Assembly (NCBI GenBank): GCA_964057225.1
Contig: OZ059894.1
Location: 434,001 to 498,000 of the forward strand
Length of the DNA stretch: 64,000 nt
Reading direction: 5' to 3'
Origin: Auanema rhodensis
Lineage: Eukaryota; Nematoda; Chromadorea; Rhabditida; Rhabditidae
In this document: piece after piece, positions 37,680-50,129 of the stretch
Layout of the letters: each line of letters begins with the position of its first letter
How positions within the stretch are numbered: the first letter of the stretch is position 1
Position numbers and translations under genes: made by a program
Notes under the pieces: generated by a model
Seen by the model: the letters and a program-made list of their open reading frames with translations, nothing else
Database searches by the model: none
What the model was told of the DNA's origin: nothing

Positions 37680-40600
37680 TGTTTTTAGACTAATATGGAC
37701 ATAGGGAATCTAATTTTAAAAACCGCATCTCTTTATCTTTCACGTGAAGCGAGTTACATACCAAGTGCACATCACGTGTACATTTAATTAGCATAAATTA
37801 AAGTTCACGTAAATTTCAAAGACATGGTTACCATTAACCAATATCAATAAAAATTTGTTTTTAGACTAATATGGACATGGGGAATCTAATTTTGAAAACC
37901 GCATCTCTTTATCTTTCACGTGAAGCGAGTTACATACCAAGTGCACATCACGTGTACATTTAATTAGCATAAATTAAAGTTCACGTAAATTTCAAAGTCA
38001 TGGTTACCATGAACCAATATCAATAAAAATTTGTTTTTAGACTAATATCGACATGGGGAATCTAATTTTGAAAACCGCATCTCTTTATCTTTCACGTGAA
38101 GCGAGTTACATACCAAGTGCACATCACGTGTACATTTAACTAGCATAAATTAAAGTTCACGTAAATTTCAAAGTCATGGTTACCATGAACCAATATCAAT
38201 AAAAATTTGTTTTTAGACTAATATGGACATGGGGAATCTAATTTTGAAAACCGCATCTCTTTATCTTTCACGTGAAGCGAGTTACATACCAAGTGCACAT
38301 CACGTGTACATTTAATTAGCATAAATTAAAGTTCACGTAATTTTCAAAGTCATGGTTACCATGAACCAATATCAATAAAAATTTGTTTTTAGACTAATAT
38401 GGACATGGGGAATCTAATTTTGAAAACCGCATCTCTTTATCTTTCACGTGAAGCGAGCTACATACCAAGTGCACATCACGTGTACATTTAATTAGCATAA
38501 ATTAAAGTTCACGTAAATTTCAAAGTCATGGTTACCATGCACCAATATCAATAAAAATTTGTTTTTAGACTAATATGGACATGGGGAATCTAATTTTGAA
38601 AACCGCATCTCTTTATCTTTCACGTGAAGCGAGTTACATACCAAGTGCACATCACGTGTACATTTAATTAGCATAAATTAAAGTTCACGTAAATTTCAAA
38701 GTCATGGTTACCATGAACCAATATCAATAAAAATTTGTTTTTAGACTAATATGGACATGGGGAATCTAATTTTGAAAACCGCATCTCTTTATCTTTCACG
38801 TGAAGCGAGTTACATACCAAGTGCACATCACGTGTACATTTAATTAGCATAAATTAAAGTTCACGTAATTTTCAAAGACATGGTTACCATGAACCAATAT
38901 CAATAAAAATTTGTTTTTAGACTAATATGGACATAGGGAATCTAATTTTAAAAACCGCATCTCTTTATCTTTCACGTGAAGCGAGTTACATACCAAGTGC
39001 ACATCACGTGTACATTTAATTAGCATAAATTAAAGTTCACGTAAATTTCAAAGACATGGTTACCATTAACCAATATCAATAAAAATTTGTTTTTAGACTA
39101 ATATGGACATGGGGAATCTAATTTTGAAAACCGCATCTCTTTATCTTTCACGTGAAGCGAGTTACATACCAAGTGCACATCACGTGTACATTTAATTAGC
39201 ATAAATTAAAGTTCACGTAATTTTCAAAGACATGGTTACCATGAACCAATATCAATAAAAATTTGTTTTTAGACTAATATGGACATAGGGAATCTAATTT
39301 TAAAAACCGCATCTCTTTATCTTTCACGTGAAGCGAGTTACATACCAAGTGCACATCACGTGTACATTTAATTAGCATAAATTAAAGTTCACGTAAATTT
39401 CAAAGACATGGTTACCATTAACCAATATCAATAAAAATTTGTTTTTAGACTAATATGGACATGGGGAATCTAATTTTGAAAACCGCATCTCTTTATCTTT
39501 CACGTGAAGCGAGTTACATACCAAGTGCACATCACGTGTACATTTAATTAGCATAAATTAAAGTTCACGTAAATTTCAAAGTCATGGTTACCATGAACCA
39601 ATATCAATAAAAATTTGTTTTTAGACTAATATCGACATGGGGAATCTAATTTTGAAAACCGCATCTCTTTATCTTTCACGTGAAGCGAGTTACATACCAA
39701 GTGCACATCACGTGTACATTTAACTAGCATAAATTAAAGTTCACGTAAATTTCAAAGTCATGGTTACCATGAACCAATATCAATAAAAATTTGTTTTTAG
39801 ACTAAAATGGACATGGGGAATCTAATTTTGAAAACCGCATCTCTTTATCTTTCACGTGAAGCGAGTTACATACCAAGTGCACATCACGTGTACATTTAAT
39901 TAGCATAAATTAAAGTTCACGTAATTTTCAAAGTCATGGTTACCATGAACCAATATCAATAAAAATTTGTTTTTAGACTAATATGGACATGGGGAATCTA
40001 ATTTTGAAAACCGCATCTCTTTATCTTTCACGTGAAGCGAGCTACATACCAAGTGCACATCACGTGTACATTTAATTAGCATAAATTAAAGTTCACGTAA
40101 ATTTCAAAGTCATGGTTACCATGCACCAATATCAATAAAAATTTGTTTTTAGACTAATATGGACATGGGGAATCTAATTTTGAAAACCGCATCTCTTTAT
40201 CTTTCACGTGAAGCGAGTTACATACCAAGTGCACATCACGTGTACATTTAATTAGCATAAATTAAAGTTCACGTAAATTTCAAAGTCATGGTTACCATGC
40301 ACCAATATCAATAAAACTTTGTTTTTAGACTAATATGGACATGGGGAATCTAATTTTGAAAACCGCATCTCTTTATCTTTCACGTGAAGCGAGTTACATA
40401 CCAAGTGCACATCACGTGTACATTTAATTAGCATAAATTAAAGTTCACGTAAATTTCAAAGACATGGTTACCATTAACCAATATCAATAAAAATTTGTTT
40501 TTAGACTAATATGGACATGGGGAATCTAATTTTGAAAACCGCATCTCTTTATCTTTCACGTGAAGCGAGTTACATACCAAGTGCACATCACGTGTACATT

Positions 40601-43600
40601 TAATTAGCATAAATTAAAGTTCACGTAATTTTCAAAGACATGGTTACCATGAACCAATATCAATAAAAATTTGTTTTTAGACTAATATGGACATAGGGAA
40701 TCTAATTTTAAAAACCGCATCTCTTTATCTTTCACGTGAAGCGAGTTACATACCAAGTGCACATCACGTGTACATTTAATTAGCATAAATTAAAGTTCAC
40801 GTAAATTTCAAAGACATGGTTACCATTAACCAATATCAATAAAAATTTGTTTTTAGACTAATATGGACATGGGGAATCTAATTTTGAAAACCGCATCTCA
40901 TTATCTTTCACGTGAAGCGAGTTACATACCAAGTGCACATCACGTGTACATTTAATTAGCATAAATTAAAGTTCACGTAAGTTTCAAAGTCATGGTTACC
41001 ATGAACCAATATCAATAAAAATTTGTTTTTAGACTAATATCGACATGGGGAATCTAATTTTGAAAACCGCATCTCTTTATCTTTCACGTGAAGCGAGTTA
41101 CATACCAAGTGCACATCACGTGTACATTTAACTAGCATAAATTAAAGTTCACGTAAATTTCAAAGTCATGGTTACCATGAACCAATATCAATAAAAAATT
41201 GTTTTTAGACTAATATGGACATGGGGAATCTAATTTTGAAAACCGCATCTCTTTATCTTTCACGTGAAGCGAGTTACATACCAAGTGCACATCACGTGTA
41301 CATTTAATTAGCATAAATTAAAGTTCACGTAATTTTCAAAGTCATGGTTACCATGAACCAATATCAATAAAAATTTGTTTTTAGACTAATATGGACATGG
41401 GGAATCTAATTTTGAAAACCGCATCTCTTTATCTTTCACGTGAAGCGAGCTACATACCAAGTGCACATCACGTGTACATTTAATTAGCATAAATTAAAGT
41501 TCACGTAAATTTCAAAGTCATGGTTACCATGCACCAATATCAATAAAAATTTGTTTTTAGACTAATATGGACATGGGGAATCTAATTTTGAAAACCGCAT
41601 CTCTTTATCTTTCACGTGAAGCGAGTTACATACCAAGTGCACATCACGTGTACATTTAATTAGCATAAATTAAAGTTCACGTAAATTTCAAAGTCATGGT
41701 TACCATGAACCAATATCAATAAAAATTTGTTTTTAGACTAATATGGACATGGGGAATCTAATTTTGAAAACCGCATCTCTTTATCTTTCACGTGAAGCGA
41801 GTTACATACCAAGTGCACATCACGTGTACATTTAATTAGCATAAATTAAAGTTCACGTAATTTTCAAAGACATGGTTACCATGAACCAATATCAATAAAA
41901 ATTTGTTTTTAGACTAATATGGACATAGGGAATCTAATTTTAAAAACCGCATCTCTTTATCTTTCACGTGAAGCGAGTTACATACCAAGTGCACATCACG
42001 TGTACATTTAATTAGCATAAATTAAAGTTCACGTAAATTTCAAAGACATGGTTACCATTAACCAATATCGATAAAAATTTGTTTTTAGACTAATATGGAC
42101 ATGGGGAATCTAATTTTGAAAACCGCATCTCTTTATCTTTCACGTGAAGCGAGTTACATACCAAGTGCACATCACGTGTACATTTAATTAGCATAAATTA
42201 AAGTTCACGTAATTTTCAAAGACATGGTTACCATGAACCAATATCAATAAAAATTTGTTTTTAGACTAATATGGACATAGGGAATCTAATTTTAAAAACC
42301 GCATCTCTTTATCTTTCACGTGAAGCGAGTTACATACCAAGTGCACATCACGTGTACATTTAATTAGCATAAATTAAAGTTCACGTAAATTTCAAAGACA
42401 TGGTTACCATTAACCAATATCAATAAAAATTTGTTTTTAGACTAATATGGACATGGGGAATCTAATTTTGAAAACCGCATCTCTTTATCTTTTACGTGAA
42501 GCGAGTTACATACCAAGTGCACATCACGTGTACATTTAATTAGCATAAATTAAAGTTCACGTAAATTTCAAAGTCATGGTTACCATGAACCAATATCAAT
42601 AAAAATTTGTTTTTAGACTAATATCGACATGGGGAATCTAATTTTGAAAACCGCATCTCTTTATCTTTCACGTGAAGCGAGTTACATACCAAGTGCACAT
42701 CACGTGTACATTTAACTAGCATAAATTAAAGTTCACGTAAATTTCAAAGTCATGGTTACCATGAACCAATATCAATAAAAATTTGTTTTTAGACTAATAT
42801 GGACATGGGGAATCTAATTTTGAAAACCGCATCTCTTTATCTTTCACGTGAAGCGAGTTACATACCAAGTGCACATCACGTGTACATTTAATTAGCATAA
42901 ATTAAAGTTCACGTAATTTTCAAAGTCATGGTTACCATGAACCAATATCAATAAAAATTTGTTTTTAGACTAATATGGACATGGGGAATCTAATTTTGAA
43001 AACCGCATCTCTTTATCTTTCACGTGAAGCGAGCTACATACCAAGTGCACATCACGTGTACATTTAATTAGCATAAATTAAAGTTCACGTAAATTTCAAA
43101 GTCATGGTTACCATGCACCAATATCAATAAAAATTTGTTTTTAGACTAATATGGACATGGGGAATCTAATTTTGAAAACCGCATCTCTTTATCTTTCACG
43201 TGAAGCGAGTTACATACCAAGTGCACATCACGTGTACATTTAATTAGCATAAATTAAAGTTCACGTAAATTTCAAAGTCATGGTTACCATGAACCAATAT
43301 CAATAAAAATTTGTTTTTAGACTAATATGGACATGGGGAATCTAATTTTGAAAACCGCATCTCTTTATCTTTCACGTGAAGCGAGCTACATACCAAGTGC
43401 ACATCACGTGTACATTTAATTAGCATAAATTAAAGTTCACGTAAATTTCAAAGTCATGGTTACCATGAACCAATATCAATAAAAATTTGTTTTTAGACTA
43501 ATATGGACATGGGGAATCTAATTTTGAAAACCGCATCTCTTTATCTTTCACGTGAAGCGAGTTACATACCAAGTGCACATCACGTGTACATTTAATTAGC

Positions 43601-46300
43601 ATAAATTAAAGTTCACGTAAATTTCAAAGTCATGGTTACCATGAACCAATATCAATAAAAATTTGTTTTTAGACTAATATGGACATGGGGAATCTAATTT
43701 TGAAAACCGCATCTCTTTATCTTTCACGTGAAGCGAGTTACATACCAAGTGCACATCACGTGTACATTTAATTAGCATAAATTAAAGTTCACGTAAATTT
43801 CAAAGTCATGGTTACCATGAACCAATATCAATAAAAATTTGTTTTTAGACTAATATGGACATGGGGAATCTAATTTTGAAAACCGCATCTCTTTATCTTT
43901 CACGTGAAGCGAGTTACATACCAAGTGCACATCACGTGTACATTTAATTAGCATAAATTAAAGTTCACGTAAATTTCAAAGTCATGGTTACCATGAACCA
44001 ATATCAATAAAAATTTGTTTTTAGACTAATATGGACATGGGGAATCTAATTTTGAAAACCGCATCTCTTTATCTTTCACGTGAAGCGAGTTACATACCAA
44101 GTGCACATCACGTGTACATTTAATTAGCATAAATTAAAGTTCACGTAATTTTCAAAGACATGGTTACCATGCACCAATATCGATAAAAATTTGTTTTTAG
44201 ACTAATATGGACATGGGGAATCTAATTTTGAAAACCGCATCTCTTTATCTTTCACGTGAAGCGAGTTACATACCAAGTGCACATCACGTGTACATTTAAT
44301 TAGCATAAATTAAAGTTCACGTAATTTTCAAAGTCATGGTTACCATGAACCAATATCAATAAAAATTTGTTTTTAGACTAATATGGACATGGGGAATCTA
44401 ATTTTGAAAACCGCATCTCTTTATCTTTCACGTGAAGCGAGCTACATACCAAGTGCACATCACGTGTACATTTAATTAGCATAAATTAAAGTTCACGTAA
44501 ATTTCAAAGTCATGGTTACCATGCACCAATATCAATAAAAATTTGTTTTTAGACTAATATGGACATGGGGAATCTAATTTTGAAAACCGCATCTCTTTAT
44601 CTTTCACGTGAAGCGAGTTACATACCAAGTGCACATCACGTGTACATTTAATTAGCATAAATTAAAGTTCACGTAAATTTCAAAGTCATGGTTACCATGA
44701 ACCAATATCAATAAAAATTTGTTTTTAGACTAATATGGACATGGGGAATCTAATTTTGAAAACCGCATCTCTTTATCTTTCACGTGAAGCGAGCTACATA
44801 CCAAGTGCACATCACGTGTACATTTAATTAGCATAAATTAAAGTTCACGTAAATTTCAAAGTCATGGTTACCATGAACCAATATCAATAAAAATTTGTTT
44901 TTAGACTAATATGGACATGGGGAATCTAATTTTGAAAACCGCATCTCTTTATCTTTCACGTGAAGCGAGTTACATACCAAGTGCACATCACGTGTACATT
45001 TAATTAGCATAAATTAAAGTTCACGTAAATTTCAAAGTCATGGTTACCATGAACCAATATCAATAAAAATTTGTTTTTAGACTAATATGGACATGGGGAA
45101 TCTAATTTTGAAAACCGCATCTCTTTATCTTTCACGTGAAGCGAGTTACATACCAAGTGCACATCACGTGTACATTTAATTAGCATAAATTAAAGTTCAC
45201 GTAAATTTCAAAGTCATGGTTACCATGAACCAATATCAATAAAAATTTGTTTTTAGACTAATATGGACATGGGGAATCTAATTTTGAAAACCGCATCTCT
45301 TTATCTTTCACGTGAAGCGAGTTACATACCAAGTGCACATCACGTGTACATTTAATTAGCATAAATTAAAGTTCACGTAAATTTCAAAGTCATGGTTACC
45401 ATGAACCAATATCAATAAAAATTTGTTTTTAGACTAATATGGACATGGGGAATCTAATTTTGAAAACCGCATCTCTTTATCTTTCACGTGAAGCGAGTTA
45501 CATACCAAGTGCACATCACGTGTACATTTAATTAGCATAAATTAAAGTTCACGTAATTTTCAAAGACATGGTTACCATGCACCAATATCGATAAAAATTT
45601 GTTTTTAGACTAATATGGACATGGGGAATCTAATTTTGAAAACCGCATCTCTTTATCTTTCACGTGAAGCGAGTTACATACCAAGTGCACATCACGTGTA
45701 CATTTAATTAGCATAAATTAAAGTTCACGTAAATTTCAAAGTCATGGTTACCATGAACCAATATCAATAAAAATTTGTTTTTAGACTAATATCGACATGG
45801 GGAATCTAATTTTGAAAACCGCATCTCTTTATCTTTCACGTGAAGCGAGTTACATACCAAGTGCACATCACGTGTACATTTAACTAGCATAAATTAAAGT
45901 TCACGTAAATTTCAAAGTCATGGTTACCATGAACCAATATCAATAAAAATTTGTTTTTAGACTAATATGGACATGGGGAATCTAATTTTGAAAACCGCAT
46001 CTCTTTATCTTTCACGTGAAGCGAGTTACATACCAAGTGCACATCACGTGTACATTTAATTAGCATAAATTAAAGTTCACGTAATTTTCAAAGTCATGGT
46101 TACCATGAACCAATATCAATAAAAATTTGTTTTTAGACTAATATGGACATGGGGAATCTAATTTTGAAAACCGCATCTCTTTATCTTTCACGTGAAGCGA
46201 GCTACATACCAAGTGCACATCACGTGTACATTTAATTAGCATAAATTAAAGTTCACGTAAATTTCAAAGTCATGGTTACCATGCACCAATATCAATAAAA
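37680..46300 (+). repeat. Nine-monomer higher-order repeat (1,584 bp)
   Basis: TCGACATGG occurs at 38048, 39632, 41040, 42624 and 45792: spacings of 9, 8, 9 and 18 monomers. Each is followed at fixed distances by TAACTAGCAT (near 38137, 39721, 41129, 42713, 45881) and GAGCTACAT (near 38455, 40039, 41447, 43031, 46199). CATAGGGAATC followed by ATTTTAAAAACC and CCATTAACC precedes most copies. Between 43.38 and 46.2 kb an 8-monomer duplication is superimposed (GAGCTA at 43383 and 44791; CGATAAAA near 44180 and 45588). Confidence 0.9.
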
Positions 46301-47727
46301 ATTTGTTTTTAGACTAATATGGACATGGGGAATCTAATTTTGAAAACCGCATCTCTTTATCTTTCACGTGAAGCGAGTTACATACCAAGTGAACATCACG
46401 TGTACATTTAATTAGCATAAATTAAAGTTCACGTAATTTTCAAAGTCATGGTTACCATGCACCAATATCAATAAAAATTTGTTTTTAGACTAATATGGAC
46501 ATGGGGAATCTAATTTTGAGAACCGCATCTCTTTATCTTTCACGTGAAGCGAGTTACATACCAAGTGCACATCACGTGTACATTTAATTAGCATAAATTA
46601 AAGTTCACGTAAATTTCAAAGTCATGGTTACCATGCACCAATATCAATAAAAATTTGTTTTTAGACTAATATGGACATGGGGAATCTAATTTTGAAAACC
46701 GCATCTCTTTATCTTTTACGTGAAGCGAGTTACATACCAAGTGCACATCACGTGTACATTTAATTAGCATAAATTAAAGTTCACGTAAATTTCAAAGTCA
46801 TGGTTACCATGAACCAATATCAATAAAAATTTGTTTTTAGACTAATATGGACATGGGGAATCTAATTTTGAAAACCGCATCTCTTTATCTTTCACGTGAA
46901 GCGAGTTACATACCAAGTGCACATCACGTGTACATTTAATTAGCATAAATTAAAGTTCACGTAAATTTCAAAGTCATGGTTACCATGAACCAATATCAAT
47001 AAAAATTTGTTTTCAGACTAATATGGACATGGGGAATCTAATTTTGAAAACCGCATCTCTTTATCTTTCACGTGAAGCGAGCTACATACCAAGTGCACAT
47101 CACGTGTACATTTAATTAGCATAAATTAAAGTTCACGTAAATTTCAAAGTCATGGTTACCAAGAACCAATATCAATAAAAATTTGTTTTTAGACTAATAT
47201 GGACATGGGGAATCTAATTTTGAAAACCGCATCTTTTTATCTTTCACGTGAAGCGAGTTACATACCAAGTGCACATCACGTGTACATTTAATTAGCATAA
47301 ATTAAAGTTCACGTAAATTTCAAAGTCATGGTTACCATGCACCAATATCAATAAAAATTTGTTTTTAGACTAATATGGACATGGGGAATCTAATTTTGAA
47401 AACCGCATCTCTTTATCTTTCACGTGAAGCGAGTTACATACCAAGTGCACATCACGTGTACATTTAATTAGCATAAATTAGAGTTCACGTAAATTTCAAA
47501 GTCATGGTTACCATGCACCAATATCGATAAAAATTTGTTTTTAGACTAATATGGACATGGGGAATCTAATTTTGAGAACCGCATCTCTTTATCTTTCACG
47601 TGAAGCGAGTTACATACCAAGTGCACATCACGTGTAAATTTAATTAGCATAAATTAAAGTTCACGTAAATTTCAAAGTCATGGTTACCATGAACCAATAT
47701 CAATAAAAATTTGTTTTTAGACTAATA

Positions 47728-47793
47728 TGGACATGGGGAATCTAATTTTATAATTTTATATGGACATGGGGAATCTAATTTTGAAAACCGCAT
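47728..47793 (+). repeat. 33-bp partial duplication within one monomer
   Basis: The 22-bp segment starting TGGACATGGGGAATC occurs at 47728-47749 and again at 47761, separated by ATAATTTTATA. This lengthens one monomer from 176 to 209 bp. The joint contains two copies of TAATTTTA, and both joints share an ATATGG context, as expected of replication slippage. It is the only insertion in the roughly 56 kb of satellite right of the retroelement, and no other monomer shares it. Confidence 0.95.
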
Positions 47794-48685
47794 CTCTTTA
47801 TCTTTCACGTGAAGCGAGTTACATACCAAGTGCACATCACGTGTACATTTAATTAGCATAAATTAAAGTTCACGTAAATTTCAAAGTCATGGTTACCATT
47901 CACCAATATCAATAAAAATTTGTTTTTAGACTAATATGGACATGGGGAATCTAATTTTGAAAACCGCATCTCTTTATCTTTCACGTGAAGCGAGTTACAT
48001 ACCAAGTGCACATCACGTGTACATTTAATTAGCATAAATTAAAGTTCACGTAAATTTCAAAGTCATGGTTACCATGAACCAATATCAATAAAAATTTGTT
48101 TTTAGACTAAAATGGACATGGGGAATCTAATTTTGAAAACCGCATCTCTTTATCTTTCACGTGAAGCAAGTTACATACAAAGTGCACATCACGTGTACAT
48201 TTAATTAGCATAAATTAAAGTTCACGTAAATTTCAAAGTCATGGTTACCATGCACCAATATCGATAAAAATTTGTTTTTAGACTAATATGGACATGGGGA
48301 ATCTAATTTTGAAAACCGCATCTCTTTATCTTTCACGTGAAGCGAGTTACATACCAAGTGCACATCACGTGTCCATTTAATTAGCATAAATTAAAGTTCA
48401 CGTAAATTTCAAAGTCATGGTTACCATGAACCAATATCAATAAAAATTTGTTTTTAGACTAATATGGACATGGGGAATCTAATTTTGAAAACCGCATCTC
48501 TTTATCTTTCACGTGAAGCGAGTTACATACCAAGTGCACATCACGTGTACATTTAATTAGCATAAATTAAAGTTCACGTAAATTTCAAAGTCATGGTTAC
48601 CATGAACCAATATCAATAAAAATTTGTTTTTAGACTAATATGGACATGGGGAATCTAATTTTGAAAACCGCATCTCTTTATCTTT

Positions 48686-48691
48686 CACGTG
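48686..48691. promoter_or_regulatory. E-box palindrome CACGTG, first site of the reference monomer
   Basis: CACGTG sits inside the perfect 10-bp palindrome TTCACGTGAA. CACGTG is the known site of Myc/Max, USF and related bHLH-zip factors. Nearly every monomer keeps it. Losses include CACTTG near 6511 and 15738, CACTCG near 6865, CAAGTG near 60127 and TACGTG variants such as those near 42490, 46730 and 52380. Binding in this organism is inference from the motif only. Confidence 0.5.
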
Positions 48692-48715
48692 AAGCGAGTT
48701 ACATACCAAGTGCAC

Positions 48716-48723
48716 ATCACGTG
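48716..48723 (+). promoter_or_regulatory. Second CACGTG, within ATCACGTG (CDEI-like)
   Basis: The second E-box lies 32 bp after the first. Its flank makes ATCACGTG, a perfect match to the yeast centromere element CDEI (RTCACRTG), which is bound by the bHLH protein Cbf1. The resemblance may be convergent or accidental. Variants that break it include ATCATGTG (near 1267, 2321, 4971, 6896), ATCAGGTG (53292, 57692, 62092), ATCACGAG (near 50654, 52943, 55230, 57343) and ATTACGTG in monomers carrying TTACAGACC. Confidence 0.4.
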
Positions 48724-48766
48724 TACATTTAATTAGCATAAATTAAAGTTCACGTAAATTTCAAAG

Positions 48767-48781
48767 TCATGGTTACCATGA
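48767..48781. repeat. 15-bp inverted repeat with 1-nt centre in the reference monomer
   Basis: TCATGGT and ACCATGA are perfect reverse complements around a single T. About half the monomers end the right arm in C (ACCATGC), leaving 6-bp arms, and the AATTTTCAAAGAC type starts the left arm with A. The motif could be a dimer binding site; a 1-nt loop rules out a simple hairpin of the full arms in RNA. Its recurrence in every monomer is seen; its function is unknown. Confidence 0.7.
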
Positions 48782-50129
48782 ACCAATATCAATAAAAATT
48801 TGTTTTTAGACTAATATGGACATGGGGAATCTAATTTTGAAAACCGCATCTCTTTATCTTTCACGTGAAGCGAGTTACATACCAAGTGCACATCACGTGT
48901 ACATTTAATTAGCATAAATTAAAGTTCACGTAAATTTCAAAGTCATGGTTACCATGAACCAATATCAATAAAAATTTGTTTTTAGACTAATATGGACATG
49001 GGGAATCTAATTTTGAAAACCGCATCTCTTTATCTTTCACGTGAAGCGAGTTACATACCAAGTGCACATCACGTGTACATTTAATTAGCATAAATTAAAG
49101 TTCACGTAAATTTCAAAGTCATGGTTACCATGAACCAATATCAATAAAAATTTGTTTTTAGACTAATATGGACATGGGGAATCTAATTTTGAAAACCGCA
49201 TCTCTTTATCTTTCACGTGAAGCGAGTTACATACCAAGTGCACATCACGTGTACATTTAATTAGCATAAATTAAAGTTCACGTAAATTTCAAAGTCATGG
49301 TTACCATGCACCAATATCAATAAAAATTTGTTTTTAGACTAATATGGACATGGGGAATCTAATTTTGAAAACCGCATCTCTTTATCTTTCACGTGAAGCG
49401 AGTTACATACCAAGTGCACATCACGTGTACATTTAATTAGCATAAATTAAAGTTCACGTAAATTTCAAAGTCATGGTTACCATGCACCAATATCAATAAA
49501 AATTTGTTTTTAGACTAATATGGACATGGGGAATCTAATTTTGAAAACCGCATCTCTTTATCTTTCACGTGAAGCGAGTTACATACCAAGTGCACATCAC
49601 GTGTACATTTAATTAGCATAAATTAAAGTTCACGTAAATTTCAAAGTCATGGTTACCATGAACCAATATCAATAAAAATTTGTTTTCAGACTAATATGGA
49701 CATGGGGAATCTAATTTTGAAAACCGCATCTCTTTATCTTTCACGTGAAGCGAGCTACATACCAAGTGCACATCACGTGTACATTTAATTAGCATAAATT
49801 AAAGTTCACGTAAATTTCAAAGTCATGGTTACCAAGAACCAATATCAATAAAAATTTGTTTTTAGACTAATATGGACATGGGGAATCTAATTTTGAAAAC
49901 CGCATCTTTTTATCTTTCACGTGAAGCGAGTTACATACCAAGTGCACATCACGTGTACATTTAATTAGCATAAATTAAAGTTCACGTAAATTTCAAAGTC
50001 ATGGTTACCATGCACCAATATCAATAAAAATTTGTTTTTAGACTAATATGGACATGGGGAATCTAATTTTGAAAACCGCATCTCTTTATCTTTCACGTGA
50101 AGCGAGTTACATACCAAGTGCACATCACG

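Larger units (their letters stand above)
48683..48858 (+). repeat. Reference consensus monomer of the satellite
   Basis: This copy agrees with the majority base at every position and serves as the reference for numbering (1-176). In order it holds: the 10-bp palindrome TTCACGTGAA (2-11), the palindrome GTGCAC (28-33), ATCACGTG (34-41) with a second CACGTG (36-41), a third TCACGT (68-73), two AAATTT palindromes exactly 40 bp apart (74-79 and 114-119), the inverted repeat TCATGGTTACCATGA (85-99), CCAAT (101-105), AATAAA (109-114), a T5AG stretch (121-127) and a GGGG run (142-145). GC is 56 of 176 by hand count, with five CpGs. The length is close to a nucleosome repeat, as in many centromeric satellites; that function is inferred, not shown. 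I do not recognise it as a named satellite family. Confidence 0.97.
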
